This document shows, in pieces, positions 24,029 through 34,468 of a DNA stretch of 44,404 nt. The stretch is from NCBI GenBank assembly GCA_900617975.1, contig UZAE01000058.1:1-44404 (forward strand), read 5' to 3'. How positions within the stretch are numbered: the first letter of the stretch is position 1; every line of letters starts with the position of its first letter. Source of the DNA: Rodentolepis nana (lineage: Eukaryota > Platyhelminthes > Cestoda > Cyclophyllidea > Hymenolepididae). The notes beneath the pieces are model-generated. The model was not told the origin of the DNA. It saw nothing but the letters and a program-made list of their open reading frames with translations, and searched no databases. The translations under genes and the position numbers were made by a program.

Positions 24029-25769
24029 GGAAAAAGTTGTTATTTAGTACTAATTATGCTACTTCATAAAGCACTGGAGTCTAGGTGCAATTGCGTACTT
24101 GAATTATGCCAAGAATTAGACGACCAGAATTCCTTCTCGGACATTGATTTGGAGGATTTTATAACACGTTCTACTTATCAAAGTCTAAGTAGATGTTAAT
24201 TTTGGTTTGCTCTGTTGAAAGCTTATAGCTGATTTAAAGGTTTTAATAATTTGTGCTCCACAAATCTAGAGGTTTAGAAAAGTCTATTTCACGTATGGTC
24301 GCGTTTATAATGCTTTGAATTTCATAAATGCTTTGAGGACGCAGGGACAATAGCATCGGCTTGATTTGAATCCATGGAGGTACTCATGGTATATGAATAT
24401 ATATATAAGCGAAGGCGAAATCTAAGATTTCACTAAGCGTATTTCATTTTGTTAATTCTGAGATCATAGGAATAAGCGAATTTTATACCAACATTATTAT
24501 TCAAACTTCATTGAAAATATTTTAGGAGACATTTGCTATAAGTGTTTTGTCGCAAAAAGTGTTCATGGATTTTGTTTGAGCGGAATCTTTAAAACAAAGG
24601 AGCTTCACCAGAATTTGCTTAATACTACCTGACATAATACATCGATTACCGAAGCTTGCTCTTCTCTTGCGCTTGGCAAAAAGAGATATGACATAATTTA
24701 AACACAAACTATAAAGAACCATGCATATTATTAATTTTACTTCATAAGACTAATTTTTCGGGGAATTTAGTCTCTAATGCTAGGAAAAAATTAATCAATA
24801 TTTGTTGGCAGGTCAGTTAACGGGAATTTAATTTTCCCTAGGGTCTTCACAGTTTGCTTAATAATAGCCGTAATGGTAGTTATATCCGTTTTTCCGGCCT
24901 GTGTGTTGGGAGTATTTTTTTGATAGTTTGAGGTTCCAAACCGAACATTATTGGGCCAAAAATGTGAGTACATTTGAAGGTAAAATAAGTATACCATTAT
25001 GAAGACGGTCGTAAGGGAAAAAACTCTTGGTATTCCAATATATGTATGTCGATCACTTGAGCCTTTAATAGAGATTAATTTGTTTTATTTTTAGATTGAG
25101 AGCGGTTTGCGAATAGTCAAGCGGTATATAAAGACATGAACCATTTTTTAATAAAAATCTTGACCAAATTTGAAATGTACGCAAAGTTATAAAATTTCTA
25201 TGTAACGGTCAAGTGACCTTATCTCATAATGTTATTTACCTTATTCTGGAATATTTCCTAACACTGATTACTTATAAGGAACAAGTTACCAGCCGGTAGA
25301 TCAGCATCCATTCTCAAGATATTCAATATGAAATAGTGAAAACATTGGAATTCACTCATGGACATATGCCAATCGATCGGCTGTCTTGTCGACAAGTTTT
25401 TTTTCATCGTAGTTGGGTGTTTACCCAATAGTTTTGGACCATGGCACCCCCACCCCACAAGTGAATACCAAAGCTAAGACCCTAACTATTCTTCTGAGCT
25501 ACGAGACTATAGAAGCCAAAACTAAATCTGATAAATCTTAGGTTTATTATACAGAGTTTCGCCAAATGCATTTTCCGTTTAAATACCATGTACTGTGGTA
25601 TTGCTATTGCTATTTTTTATTTCTTAAATAAGACGAAGTCCAAATTAATGGTCATCTCCAGCCTTATTTGTGGTGTGCGAGTGATTGCACTTTTATGGAC
25701 GAAGCAATTAAGATTTGAACTAGTGGCGTAGGAAGAAATATAGCACCTTTTAAAAAATTTATTGAACAA

Positions 25770-25885
25770 AGCTGCGTGGACACGTCATCGCTTAACGCGT
25801 CCTCGCATGCCTGCACGCAAGGATTGGGAGGTGCGGCCCTACAGCTCTGCGTGCAGCGACCGTACAGTGGTCAATCAGTAGCCTC
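25770..25885. promoter_or_regulatory. GC-richer CpG patch, candidate promoter
   Basis: ACACGTCATCGCTTAACGCGTCC is followed by a run of CpG- and TGCGTGCAG-type words and GGTCAATCAG, unlike the flanks. The ACGTCA word is CRE-like. No exon could be attached on either strand. Confidence 0.25.
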
Positions 25886-26002
25886 AGTTTGTTTAACCTT
25901 ATCCGCCATGCTGATCATGATTAAGCTCCTTCCGTGTACACTTTTTATCCACAATATACTTACTGAATGAACGTGTTCCGTGCTATACGTATGTTTTCTC
26001 TA

Positions 26003-26080
26003 TAGCTGGGCTATAGCTTAGCTAGTTCTGGGAGTCTAGCGTAGCTGGGCTATAGCTTAGCTAGTTCTGGGAGTCTAGCT
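26003..26080 (+). repeat. Two tandem copies of a 39-bp unit
   Basis: The unit starting TAGCTGGGCTATAGCTTAGC is repeated with only the last base changed. It contains the near-palindromic words CTATAG and TTAGCTA. The near-identity points to a recent local duplication. Confidence 0.9.
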
Positions 26081-27199
26081 AGATATAGGAGAATCTGCCA
26101 CAGAGATTTCTCAGTCAGTCAGGCTTTACTAGTGTAGCAATCCGCTATAAAGCTCAGATAATAAGCATTTGATGACTAACGTTCAGACAAGACAGCTACT
26201 TTGTGCTAAAATTTTGAAGAAGACTTTACCTGTGCGAATGCCCTTCGATGCCATTGCTGTTTAATTAGGTTAGTGCAAATATTTAAACTTGAAGCACATA
26301 ACTATTTCTGGTGAAAGTTATCGAGATAGTTTAATGAAACGCGCACTCACCAAAATTCTGGCAAAAAATTTGAGATTTATAGAAAATTTCACTTCATTTT
26401 TCCCAGTTATCCAGTAAATTCTACCATTTCTAAATAATGTCAGTTGAAATTTAAATGAAGCACCTAAAATAATGAACAGGAACAATCATATAAACACCAA
26501 GTTAACTATTTAATGTTAAAATTAGCTTGATTCTCAATTTTTTAATTCAATTGACCTTAGTTTCTAAGTTTTGACCAATAATGAAACTATTAGAGTTAGT
26601 TATAATCTCTTTCTACCTCTTTCGAATGAAAAAAATGTCAAAAGCGGTCGCTGGCTCACGAACCCCTTGTCCTATTCTAGTGAAGTTATTTATAAATTTG
26701 CCCCAAATTACGCCTTTAAGTATCTCCCCCCCCCCGCCAGCTATTTAGTAATTAGTTAGTTCAAAATGCCAAGGTATATAAAAATATTCCCACTTCTCAT
26801 CCACTCGATTTGAGAACTTTTATTGCGGCTAAATACCCCACTTTCACTGTCTCCACCTAATCACAAAGATGTGGGTAAGAAACTTGTTGAGCAAATAAAA
26901 GGGTGTCTTCTTGAGCCACGAGAGAGGTGACAGTAGAGTTGACTCTTTCCCAAAATCTGGATACGTTATGACGAAATCATATTGTCCAAATAAAAAATAG
27001 ATCCAATAGAGATCTATCTCGAATCATGTTGCCGCATTCAGCAACTTAGGAGACTCAACTAAATCATCAGCCTAATAGTTAACTCAGGCGCTTTAGAAGA
27101 GCTAGAATAAAATTGCAAGGTTGAACTAATGAACGGCTTTCACTGGGAGTTATTAGATAGAAATGAACACATTTTATTAAAGAAGTATTAACCTCTCTT

Positions 27200-27380
27200 A
27201 CAGTATTCGTCTTACCATTTCTCTGCCTTTGTGTTCTTCTGCCCCTTCACATCTGTGAAGCACTCTTCTTTTCCCCACCACTTTGATGTTTCTCCTCCTC
27301 CTCTCTTTGAAGCCCGGAGTCAGCTAAAGGGCTAATGATAACTATCAAAACGCCTGCCATTTGAGATAAATAAATAAATG
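27200..27380 (+). repeat. Family A SINE-like repeat, copy 2 (5' truncated)
   Basis: It carries the 3' half of the family (CCACTTTGATGTTTCTCC, CTAAAGGGCTAATGATAAC, GCCTGCCATTTGA) and the tail ATAAATAAATAAATG, in the plus orientation. The 5' head is missing. Confidence 0.8.
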
Positions 27381-27683
27381 ATCTGGAGAAACCATTGTAT
27401 ATTCTTGGTTATCAATGAAACATTTTGATTAATGACCAAAATTTAATATTTCCGTTTTATTTATACAGGGACATTCGTTTTATGAATTTAACTTATTATT
27501 TTAATTGTTAGGGGTAATGAAATGCTATTCTCTACATAGAAATATTTTATCTATTCGCTATCGTTAATGAAATTTACATTTTATAAACGGAGTAAATAAT
27601 CGTATTCATATCATCAGAATTACAAATCACTGAGTTAATTTTAGTAAATCAAATGATACTACAACTATATTTTCACATCTCAG

Positions 27684-27704
27684 AATTTTCATGCACAGAA
27701 GGCC
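27684..27704 (+). other. 5' leader of the 27705 gene after a 3' splice site
   Basis: The tract TTTTCACATCTCAG ends at 27683, 21 bases before the start codon, and could be a trans-splice or 5' UTR intron acceptor. An out-of-frame ATG at 27691 would start an 11-codon upstream ORF that overlaps the real start. Confidence 0.35.
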
Positions 27705-27789
27705 ATGGATACAAAAATGGAATTAAGTGAACCTAATCTGGCCTATCAACTAAGCCGACTTCCTCACTATCCCCTTGCGCAACGCCAAG
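27705..27789 (+). CDS. Unrecognised protein with WD-like C terminus, exon 1
   Basis: From ATG at 27705, 28 codons (MDTKMELSEPNLAYQLSRLP ...) end in phase 1 at CCAAG|GTAGTT. The frame is joined to the long second exon by an 82-bp intron (27790-27871) ending CCCATCAAACAG. The junction forms a clean Asp codon. An open frame also runs back from exon 2 through the intron, but it lacks an ATG and gives a hydrophobic stretch that looks like intron translation. Confidence 0.65.
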
Positions 27790-27871
27790 GTAGTTATAGA
27801 TTCTTATATATCATCTTACTCATTGCGATTGATTGGAATAATTACACCTTTATTCTTTTCCCATCAAACAG

Positions 27872-29028
27872 ACGTAGCATCTAAGATTCCTTACCAGTTA
27901 ATGAATCACCGTCTTTTAGTTGGCAATGAACGAATACCACCTGGAATCTGTATGGAGGGTTTCGCCCATGATGAATTCTTTTCCATTCATTATCCTTATT
28001 ATGTTACAAAGCTTAAACTAGTTTGGAGCCATCCTAACGAACGTTTTGAAATAAACCTCATTTTTCAAAAATATTTTGACTCCCTATATGCCAAATTTTG
28101 CAAAATGTCCAATGCTCTTATAGGATTTGACTTATACGGCCTGAGAATATACAAGTTAGATGGTAAGCGCAATATAACTTTGAATAATATTTACTTAATA
28201 CTTTTACCAGATGTGGATGGGTTCACATTAGTTAGATCAATCCGTCGTCAATTGGATTTAAATTGGTTTTTGAGCTTTGCGCAGGAGGCCTCGTGGTCAA
28301 ACTGGCCAACTGTTTCAAGTGAACAGCCCTCCGATTTGAGCTATTTACTTTATAATAAAGACTTAATTTGGTGCGTTAATCCAAGCCGTGATATCGAGTT
28401 CAGCTCCCAAGAATTTCAAAGTATTTCCGGCATATCTATTAGACAAAACAGCCTGAGTAACAGATTTGATTTTGTTGCAAGTGCGTCAAATTATGATAGC
28501 CATACCAACCTCCGTATATATATAGCTGCGCATGACCAATTCGGTCTCTTTAATCTATCAGCGCCAAGGCGCCAATTTGAAGAGATTTGTTTCCCGAAAG
28601 CGGATCACAAGATAGGCTTTGTCCAATGTGTTTTGAGAGATAACGGAGAGAGAAAAGGAGTACTTGTGCAAAGAGAAAATAATACAATCGAGTTTTGGGA
28701 TGAGCGTCAACCAAAAGAGCCTTGTCTAAATATCAAAAGCCCTCTTTCTTCAGTGATTTTTACACATTTGAATCATCCAGTCGTGGATTTACCATTGCAG
28801 TCTGCGATAGCAATTCACTCACAGCATCTACGAAAGATCCAGATTTGGAGTCTTCAAACGTGTGAAATTTGCTCAGAATTGACTTATCAGGAATTTACCC
28901 CATTTATGGTTTTACCTAAAAGGTATATGCTTTTCAGGTCACAATGGAGATATTTTGGTAATGAACCATCCCCAGGAGGGCCAGTTCTTTTGTTAAATAA
29001 TGGCTTAAATTTTGAAATTTTCTATTAA
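27872..29028 (+). CDS. Unrecognised protein with WD-like C terminus, exon 2
   Basis: This is the longest open frame in the window: 385 codons ending in TAA at 29026-29028, giving a 413-residue protein with exon 1. There is no signal peptide or clear membrane segment. The second half has blade-like strand patterns, such as KGVLVQRENNTIEFWDE and LRKIQIWSLQTCE, where FWD and IWS sit as the Trp-containing ends of WD40 strands. The N-terminal half has GFDLYGLRIYKLD and LILLPDVDGF. I read it as a divergent beta-propeller, possibly an adaptor of the kind found in ubiquitin-ligase or transcription-factor complexes, but no family is recognised. It stands alone, with a CCAAT cluster about 0.8 kb downstream. 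Confidence 0.8.
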
Positions 29029-29864
29029 TAGATTACTGAAAAGGGAAATTAACAAAAAATCTTGTCTATTTTTACAATTTTTGGTTAACTATAGGGGAGA
29101 GGGGGGGGGCGAATGATAAGATCATATGTCACATTTCATAGGGTGGCATTTTACTAGTTTGGTTTTTCTTGCCCACTGCGACTTGTTATACCCTGCTTAG
29201 ATGGTTATTGTATTTGTATTTAATCATATAGAATAACAAAGTAAGAAGATATCTCACCATTGATATTCTTTTCCATTATCAGTTTAGATAAATGTAAATT
29301 TTGATGGGGGTAGTTGTAATCATGGTAGGCTAGAAGAGATTCATATTCAATCTCATTATATTTAAATGAAAATGTTAAAAATTGTGTTTTCAGGACAAAA
29401 ATCACCTCTAAAAGTTGGAAGTGTTAATTTCTTTTCCTTGAACATTTGTGAGCTATTATGAGTATCGTGCCCCATGATGTCTTGGACGTAAAATCAAAAA
29501 GGCAGCTTTCATAGCCCTAATAGGATAGTCTAATTAGATACCGGCTTCAGTCTTTCCAATCTTTTCATATTATAAAAATGAGTACTGACGAGCCAAAGAT
29601 CTATATATCACATTTTCTGTATATATAGGTTTTCATTTATTTAGCTGATACAGGTTTTAAGGGTTTAATATGTGCGTACAAGTGAGGCTATAACTGTTTC
29701 ATATGCAAATGGTAATTCTAATTTGTTTATGAAATTATTATCTTAAGAAGAAAAGAGAATTTGATCCTTTTAGAAGATATAGGTTTGTAAAAGGAAGGCG
29801 TGTGCGGATATACAATTTCACGGAATAAAAGCGTCACAGAATGCATACCAACCGGCCTTTATCT

Positions 29865-29943
29865 ATTGGTCCGTTGCATGACCAATCATATACTAGAATA
29901 TCCACTGATTGGTTAAATCTTCTAAAGCCAATCAGCATCCAAT
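29865..29943. promoter_or_regulatory. Cluster of five CCAAT/ATTGG boxes
   Basis: CCAAT on one strand or the other occurs at 29865-29869, 29882-29886, 29908-29912, 29928-29932 and 29939-29943, with spacings of 17, 26, 20 and 11 bases. NF-Y binds CCAAT, and multiple spaced boxes are a promoter hallmark. No gene start could be attached: the next supported start codon is 2.2 kb downstream, and the nearby minus-strand ORF (30139-29945) is not convincing. Confidence 0.5.
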
Positions 29944-30557
29944 GTCAATCATATAATGAAGCCACCGAATGTCTGCTTAATAAGTCAGTCTCTATTGCTC
30001 CAATGTTACTGTAATATGAGCAATTGTAACCACCGTAGAAAAGTGGACATAATATAAGATATTGCATCATTCTGGACACGATGTTCCACTTTGCGTTAAA
30101 GTGAAAAGGCTTCAGAGCCCTTTGAATTTTCACCATCATTTTATGTAGGGGAAAGTGTTAGTAATGTGCATAAAATAGTTCAGCTAAACCCCAGTTCATT
30201 TTGGGATGCTATTGATGTGAATCCTCCAATTGAATAGCTATTGATTACCACCCTAACCCAACCCTCCCCCCAAATAGAGATGAGTAAATATTAATTTCTG
30301 GTTTAATTGTCCATTAAAATAGGCTAAGCAGCATATTATGCTCCAATTTATGATCCAATAATTCCGCCTTCCCCCTGTGTGACTTTATTTTTAATGTTCG
30401 CTCATTTACTTCAAAAGTGAATATAGATATGATTGACAAAGATATCTCTGTCAAATCCCCTAATAATGATAAAAATTGCTTGAATTTTTTCTCATAAATT
30501 CAGTTGACCTTACCCAAAAGAATATGAGCTTTATATGCGGTGTTACTTTCCATATGA

Positions 30558-30863
30558 GGGGTGCGCGATAGACTTACCTCTACGTGGTGCTCCCTGCGCA
30601 ACGCAAACTCTTACGGCCAAAAAGCTTATAAACCGGCAATTAATTTCAAACTACCATGATCCGACTGTTGGCCACTTTACTGTACCCATCTTATCTTTTT
30701 ATCTACCCCTGTGTCCGTCCCTTTTACATCTGTTAGTCACTCTTTGGTTTCACCCACTCGACATTTTGTGACTTTGATGTTCCTCCCCTCTCTGAAGCCC
30801 GAAATCAACTAAAGGGCTAATTATAACTATCACAAAGCCTGTCATTTGCTAAAAATAAATACA
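30558..30863 (+). repeat. Family A SINE-like repeat, copy 3 (near full length)
   Basis: It starts with the family head GGGGTGCGCGATAGACTTAC, continues CTACGTGGTGCTCCC, and ends CTAAAGGGCTAATTATAAC with an ATAAATA-type tail, in plus orientation, about 306 bp. No tRNA-like box A/B pair, ORF or target-site duplication was recognised. Confidence 0.85.
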
Positions 30864-32049
30864 TTCTTAATGTCGTTTACCAACTCAGGAATAAATACTC
30901 AATGGTTGAAACTCTGTGAACTGATCAGCCAGAGGTATCGACTAATTCTGTTAATCAAAGAATGTTAACTTCCACAGAGTGAGCTGCATCTAACGATCGT
31001 CTTTATTGGTCGAAAAGTTTAGAATGCTTTATTGAAAAACATTTGACCTTTTTCTTTTATCTAGTTTTGGTTTGGTAAGTAGGCTACTTAAATGCTCAAC
31101 AGAAAAAATATGTCTACTAATATGCAGTGAAAGATAGTCTGAAGACGTTTGGAAACGTGCGAGCTGAGTTGTACTGAAACCAACATGAAGCCAATTACCC
31201 CTTAAATAAGAGAAAAAAACAACATATGATTTTAAATGCCAAATGTAAATCACCTACAGGCGCAAAGTTGCTACACTATGAACTGTTACGCTTGGATTTA
31301 AAGATAATAATATCGGAGCGCGAGAACACTTCTGTGTGGAAAGATTTGGTAGTAGAGTAGGGCGTTTATGACTACATGCATTAATTGAGTAACGCATAAT
31401 TTACATCGACTTCTATATGACGCATCTCTTATTTAAATTGCTTCTGGCGTTATCTGCATTGGCAATAGTATAAAATTTATCACCTGTTGCTGTCTATCTT
31501 TGAATTGGATATGCAGAAGTCCTTGGGAACAATAACTAAAATCAGCTATTTTAATTTTGTGGATGGGTTATTAACTTTATTGAGCGAAAACCACACAAGT
31601 TCAAGTGAACTAGACTAAACACGATTAATCTACATCCTTCGCAAAAGTCATTGCATAAAGTTCATATTTACCATTCACAATAAAATATTTACCTAAGTCT
31701 CTCATCTAGAATGTACAGAAATGTATTTCTTCATGATTCAACACTCTGAAGTAATTTTGCAACTTCATCAATTACAAATAACTTTCACCTCTAACGCAGC
31801 TATTCATTTGAAATACCAAGGCCTTATTTACCACGAATTTATCATTTTCAGGCAGAAGTTATAAACAATATACCGTTTTAACAAACAGTCATTTGTAAAG
31901 TCATAAACGTTCTCTAAGTTTAATTCACTTTAGAAGAATAGTCATACTTCTCAAGGTTATGGCCTGTGATTCGCCAACATTTTTGATAGAGGACTCTCGG
32001 AGTAATTGCACTAGCACAAATAAACCGAAAAAACCATACTTAACGCCGC

Positions 32050-32128
32050 GCACACCCTTTAAAATTTTTTTTCGGTAATTGCTGCTGTTAACAGCACAGA
32101 TTCGTCATTTTCTTCTTTGAGCTTCACC
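32050..32128 (+). promoter_or_regulatory. Leader of the phase-1 small-exon gene
   Basis: A T-rich run followed by CTGCTGTTAACAG (ending at 32095) could be a 3' splice site, possibly for a spliced leader. It is followed by a short pyrimidine-rich leader ending CTTCACC directly before the ATG at 32129. Confidence 0.35.
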
Positions 32129-32150
32129 ATGTCTCGTGTATCAGCAAACA
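32129..32150 (+). CDS. Small-exon gene, exon 1 (start)
   Basis: ATG TCT CGT ... encodes MSRVSAN and ends one base into the next codon at AACA|GTAAGT, a consensus donor. The 22 coding nt set phase 1 for the whole gene. The ATG follows a pyrimidine-rich leader. Confidence 0.7.
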
Positions 32151-32350
32151 GTAAGTGCCTTTTCGTATCCAAGGTTTTATGAACTCAAATCTATTCATGC
32201 CCTGGCGCAGTGAAAAAATCTTTGCAGCTTTCTTTTAGACTCCTAGATTTAATTAAATTTTTCCTCAGCTTTGATCATGCAATTAAATGCGTACAAGTAG
32301 CTGACATTTCCCCTTGTCTCTATTCTGCTTTCCTTAAAAAACTATTTTAG

Positions 32351-32407
32351 ATTTTATTGGTAAATATGTTCCTGACAGTTATTTTACCAGAAACCAAGTT
32401 GCCAATT
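32351..32407 (+). CDS. Small-exon gene, exon 2 (57 nt)
   Basis: The acceptor is ACTATTTTAG and the donor is CAATT|GTAAGT. In phase 1 it reads FIGKYVPDSYFTRNQVAN, the best candidate for a conserved ordered segment of the protein. A second acceptor (CCTGACAG at 32378) inside it would need the weaker overlapping donor GTACGA to keep phase, so the longer exon is preferred. Confidence 0.75.
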
Positions 32408-32610
32408 GTAAGTACGAAAAAAGTGGGCAAAATCCATCAAACTCTGCTTTGTTTTAATGCTTCGAAAGGCTTATTCTCAATTACTTTACTCTAAAATTTA
32501 ATAAGCGCCGAGATATTAAATTGATTATTTTAATTTTTATGACTATTACTTTATTGTTCAATGAAAAGCATATTTACTGATAACGAAACTTTATTTGCAT
32601 TTCCTTTCAG

Positions 32611-32661
32611 TAAACGTGAAGAGTGCTATCCCAACTCGACCACTCTACCGTACAGTTGAAG
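32611..32661 (+). CDS. Small-exon gene, exon 3 (51 nt)
   Basis: The acceptor TTTCCTTTCAG is strong and the donor is TGAAG|GTACGC. It reads NVKSAIPTRPLYRTVE in the inherited frame. In phase 0 it would begin with a stop codon, which independently supports phase 1. Confidence 0.75.
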
Positions 32662-32984
32662 GTACGCTATCATTGAATAAACATTGTTAACGAGTACTAA
32701 TTAATAAATGCAACGAAATTAAAATAATGATAAAATGGACTCAATGTTCGAATAATAAGATCAAAGTTAAGATTAATTACCAAGAAAGCCCTTTAAAAAT
32801 GGACTTTATATTTAAATTAGCAGTGCTTTAATATCTTTTTTTTTAAAATCGATATTTTTTTCGATTGGATTAATGAAAACATTGAGATGTAGCTCTTTGC
32901 CAAATTGTAATTCCTTTGATGACGTCATTTGACATTGAGTTATAGTCTATCATAATGATTATACTCTATTGTAACTCTCGACAG

Positions 32985-33005
32985 AAATTGATTCCGATAT
33001 CTTCG
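32985..33005 (+). CDS. Small-exon gene, exon 4 (21-nt micro-exon)
   Basis: Between CTCTCGACAG and TTCG|GTACGT, 21 nt read EIDSDIF in frame, phase 1 at both ends. It is the shortest exon of the main chain. Confidence 0.65.
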
Positions 33006-33146
33006 GTACGTAAAAAGAATTAATTGCTTAACTTTCAAATATTCTAACCGCCAATATAACCAATAACAAATGTTTCTGAAATTGCAAATAGCTCTTTAGA
33101 ATAATGCTTGCAATAAACTCTATATGTACTTTCATATATTTTTCAG

Positions 33147-33173
33147 CAAGTGTTTTAAGAAATATGCCACCTA
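33147..33173 (+). CDS. Small-exon gene, exon 5 (27-nt micro-exon)
   Basis: Between TATATTTTTCAG and CCTA|GTGAGT, both strong, 27 nt read ASVLRNMPP in frame, phase 1 at both ends. Confidence 0.7.
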
Positions 33174-33253
33174 GTGAGTGTTATAAAATCCAACACTTCT
33201 TAACTCAGCAATTAAGCAGCTATTTTTCTAACCATGAGCGAAATGATTATTAG

Positions 33254-33553
33254 ATTACCCAAGGTCGCGACTTCATAATTCAAAACAAATCTCGGCCTTC
33301 TCCCAGAGTTACCTACAAAAACAGAGAGTAGAATCGCTCCTTTCTGGATCATCTGCAAGTTCATCACGTTCTACATCGCCTGAGAGAGCATATCAACCAG
33401 TGGCAAGAACGAATCATGACAACAGTGGCTACCATGGGAGGAGATCACATCAGGGAAGACGATCACCACCAAGATATACTTCACCGAATTACAACGTTGA
33501 TAGAATGTTGGCTAGTAGCCCCTACATAAAGAACGGACAAACCGAAGCTTATC
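33254..33553 (+). CDS. Small-exon gene, exon 6 (300 nt, largest)
   Basis: Exactly 100 codons are added, ending TATC|GTAAGT in phase 1. The sequence is Ser/Arg-rich with SRSTSPERAY, GYHGRRSHQGRRSPPRY and NYNVDRMLASSPYIKNGQ. The acceptor used (GATTATTAG, 33253) is the only one that keeps phase 1. A better-looking one at 33308 (CTTCTCCCAG) would need a phase 0 partner, so the 5' boundary is less sure than the 3' one. Confidence 0.7.
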
Positions 33554-33629
33554 GTAAGTTTATGGCAAAAAATTGAAAAACGTCAATTTGCTTATTTTTT
33601 CTCTCTCTCACTTACACGTGCCAATGTAG

Positions 33630-33656
33630 AGTGTCTTGAATTTAATCAGAATTTCA
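33630..33656 (+). CDS. Candidate optional 27-nt micro-exon of the small-exon gene
   Basis: It follows a very long pyrimidine tract (TTTTTTCTCTCTCTC ... AATGTAG) and ends CTTCA|GTATTT. It reads QCLEFNQNF in frame and is phase 1 at both ends. The donor is weak, and the following intron would be 52 bp. Confidence 0.4.
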
Positions 33657-33708
33657 GTATTTTGACAAATTTGAAAAAGAGCTTAACTTGAATTGTTACT
33701 ATTTACAG

Positions 33709-33747
33709 ATAGACGAGAACTGAGCCAGCCTTCAAGGAGGATAAGTG
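33709..33747 (+). CDS. Small-exon gene, exon 7 (39 nt)
   Basis: Between TATTTACAG and AGTG|GTAATT, it reads HRRELSQPSRRIS in frame. Arg/Ser-rich like exon 6, phase 1 at both ends. Confidence 0.7.
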
Positions 33748-33817
33748 GTAATTTTAAACAAAATATTTACTGAACTGAATAATTTGTAGGAAATTTTAAA
33801 GCATATTTTTATCGAAG

Positions 33818-33868
33818 GAAAACCAGGGCATCATGGCTCAAAACCATACCTTGATGGACACAATAGAG
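33818..33868 (+). CDS. Small-exon gene, exon 8 (51 nt)
   Basis: Between TTATCGAAG and AGAG|GTAAGT, it reads GKPGHHGSKPYLDGHNR in frame. Basic, His/Gly-rich, phase 1 at both ends. A family A SINE head begins 46 bases after its donor. Confidence 0.7.
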
Positions 33869-33914
33869 GTAAGTTGGCTGATTACTTACTTAATCTCATT
33901 ATTACTTAACTAAT

Positions 33915-33949
33915 GCACACCACGTGGAGGTAAGTCTATCGTACACCCC
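33915..33949 (-). repeat. Family A SINE head fragment in intron 8 of the small-exon gene
   Basis: On the minus strand it reads GGGGTGTACGATAGACTTAC and CTCCACGTGGTG, the 5' head of the family only. In the gene's direction it supplies GTGGAG|GTAAGT. Confidence 0.7.
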
Positions 33950-34107
33950 ACTTATTCTAAAATAGAAGCCAATATTATTATTCCTTTGGTAAATTAATCA
34001 ATAATAAAAAATCAGTAATATTATCCTTAATTCCTATGTTTTTGGACGATTTTGCAAAAAAATATTTCATTTTAAACCGGGTACATCTTAATTTACCGCA
34101 TCTGCAG

Positions 34108-34283
34108 ATATAAGTAAATTTGATAAACTTTCAAGCGAAGTTAAGAAATATGAATTAACTGTCGTAGTTCCATTCTTCTTTGGAAATAACGTTGTGCACA
34201 ACCGACAACATTTTACTGTGTATGCATGGCTTTTTCTTATTACTCTTCCATTCGGAAAAAGATATGGAGTCACGTTGTTCTAG
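34108..34283 (+). CDS. Candidate alternative 3' terminal exon of the small-exon gene
   Basis: After CCGCATCTGCAG, joining from exon 8 in phase 1 gives an open frame of 58 codons (DISKFDKLSSEVKKYELT ...) with TAG at 34281-34283. A GTAAAT at 34114 could instead define a 6-nt micro-exon. Its second half is hydrophobic and unlike the rest of the protein. Confidence 0.3.
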
Positions 34284-34468
34284 CTCGCCTCATCGATATT
34301 CTGCTGTTTGCTAATGTAACTCAAATGTCGTATTATGTGTGACTCCAATTTTTTTAAGAATTACGGGCCGTTTGTTTCAAAACATGAAATATACAGCAAT
34401 CCCATTAAAACAAATAGGTGAAAATAATGAAAACGAAAGTTTGTCATTTTTGAAAGCATCGTATCAAA

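Larger units (their letters stand above)
23854..27680. other. Intergenic region after BCAS2, no gene seen
   Basis: It contains the BCAS2 3' UTR, AT-rich sequence, a GC-richer patch near 25770-25880, a 39-bp tandem duplication at 26003-26080, a C10 run at 26726-26735 and a family A SINE at about 27200-27380. The short ORFs look random. Confidence 0.5.
29029..32128. other. Intergenic region with CCAAT cluster and a full-length SINE
   Basis: AT-rich, with a G9 run at 29101-29109, an AATAAA at 29824-29829, five CCAAT boxes at 29865-29943 and family A copy 3 at 30558-30863. The rest has no supported gene. The last 100 bases hold the leader of the 32129 gene. Confidence 0.5.
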
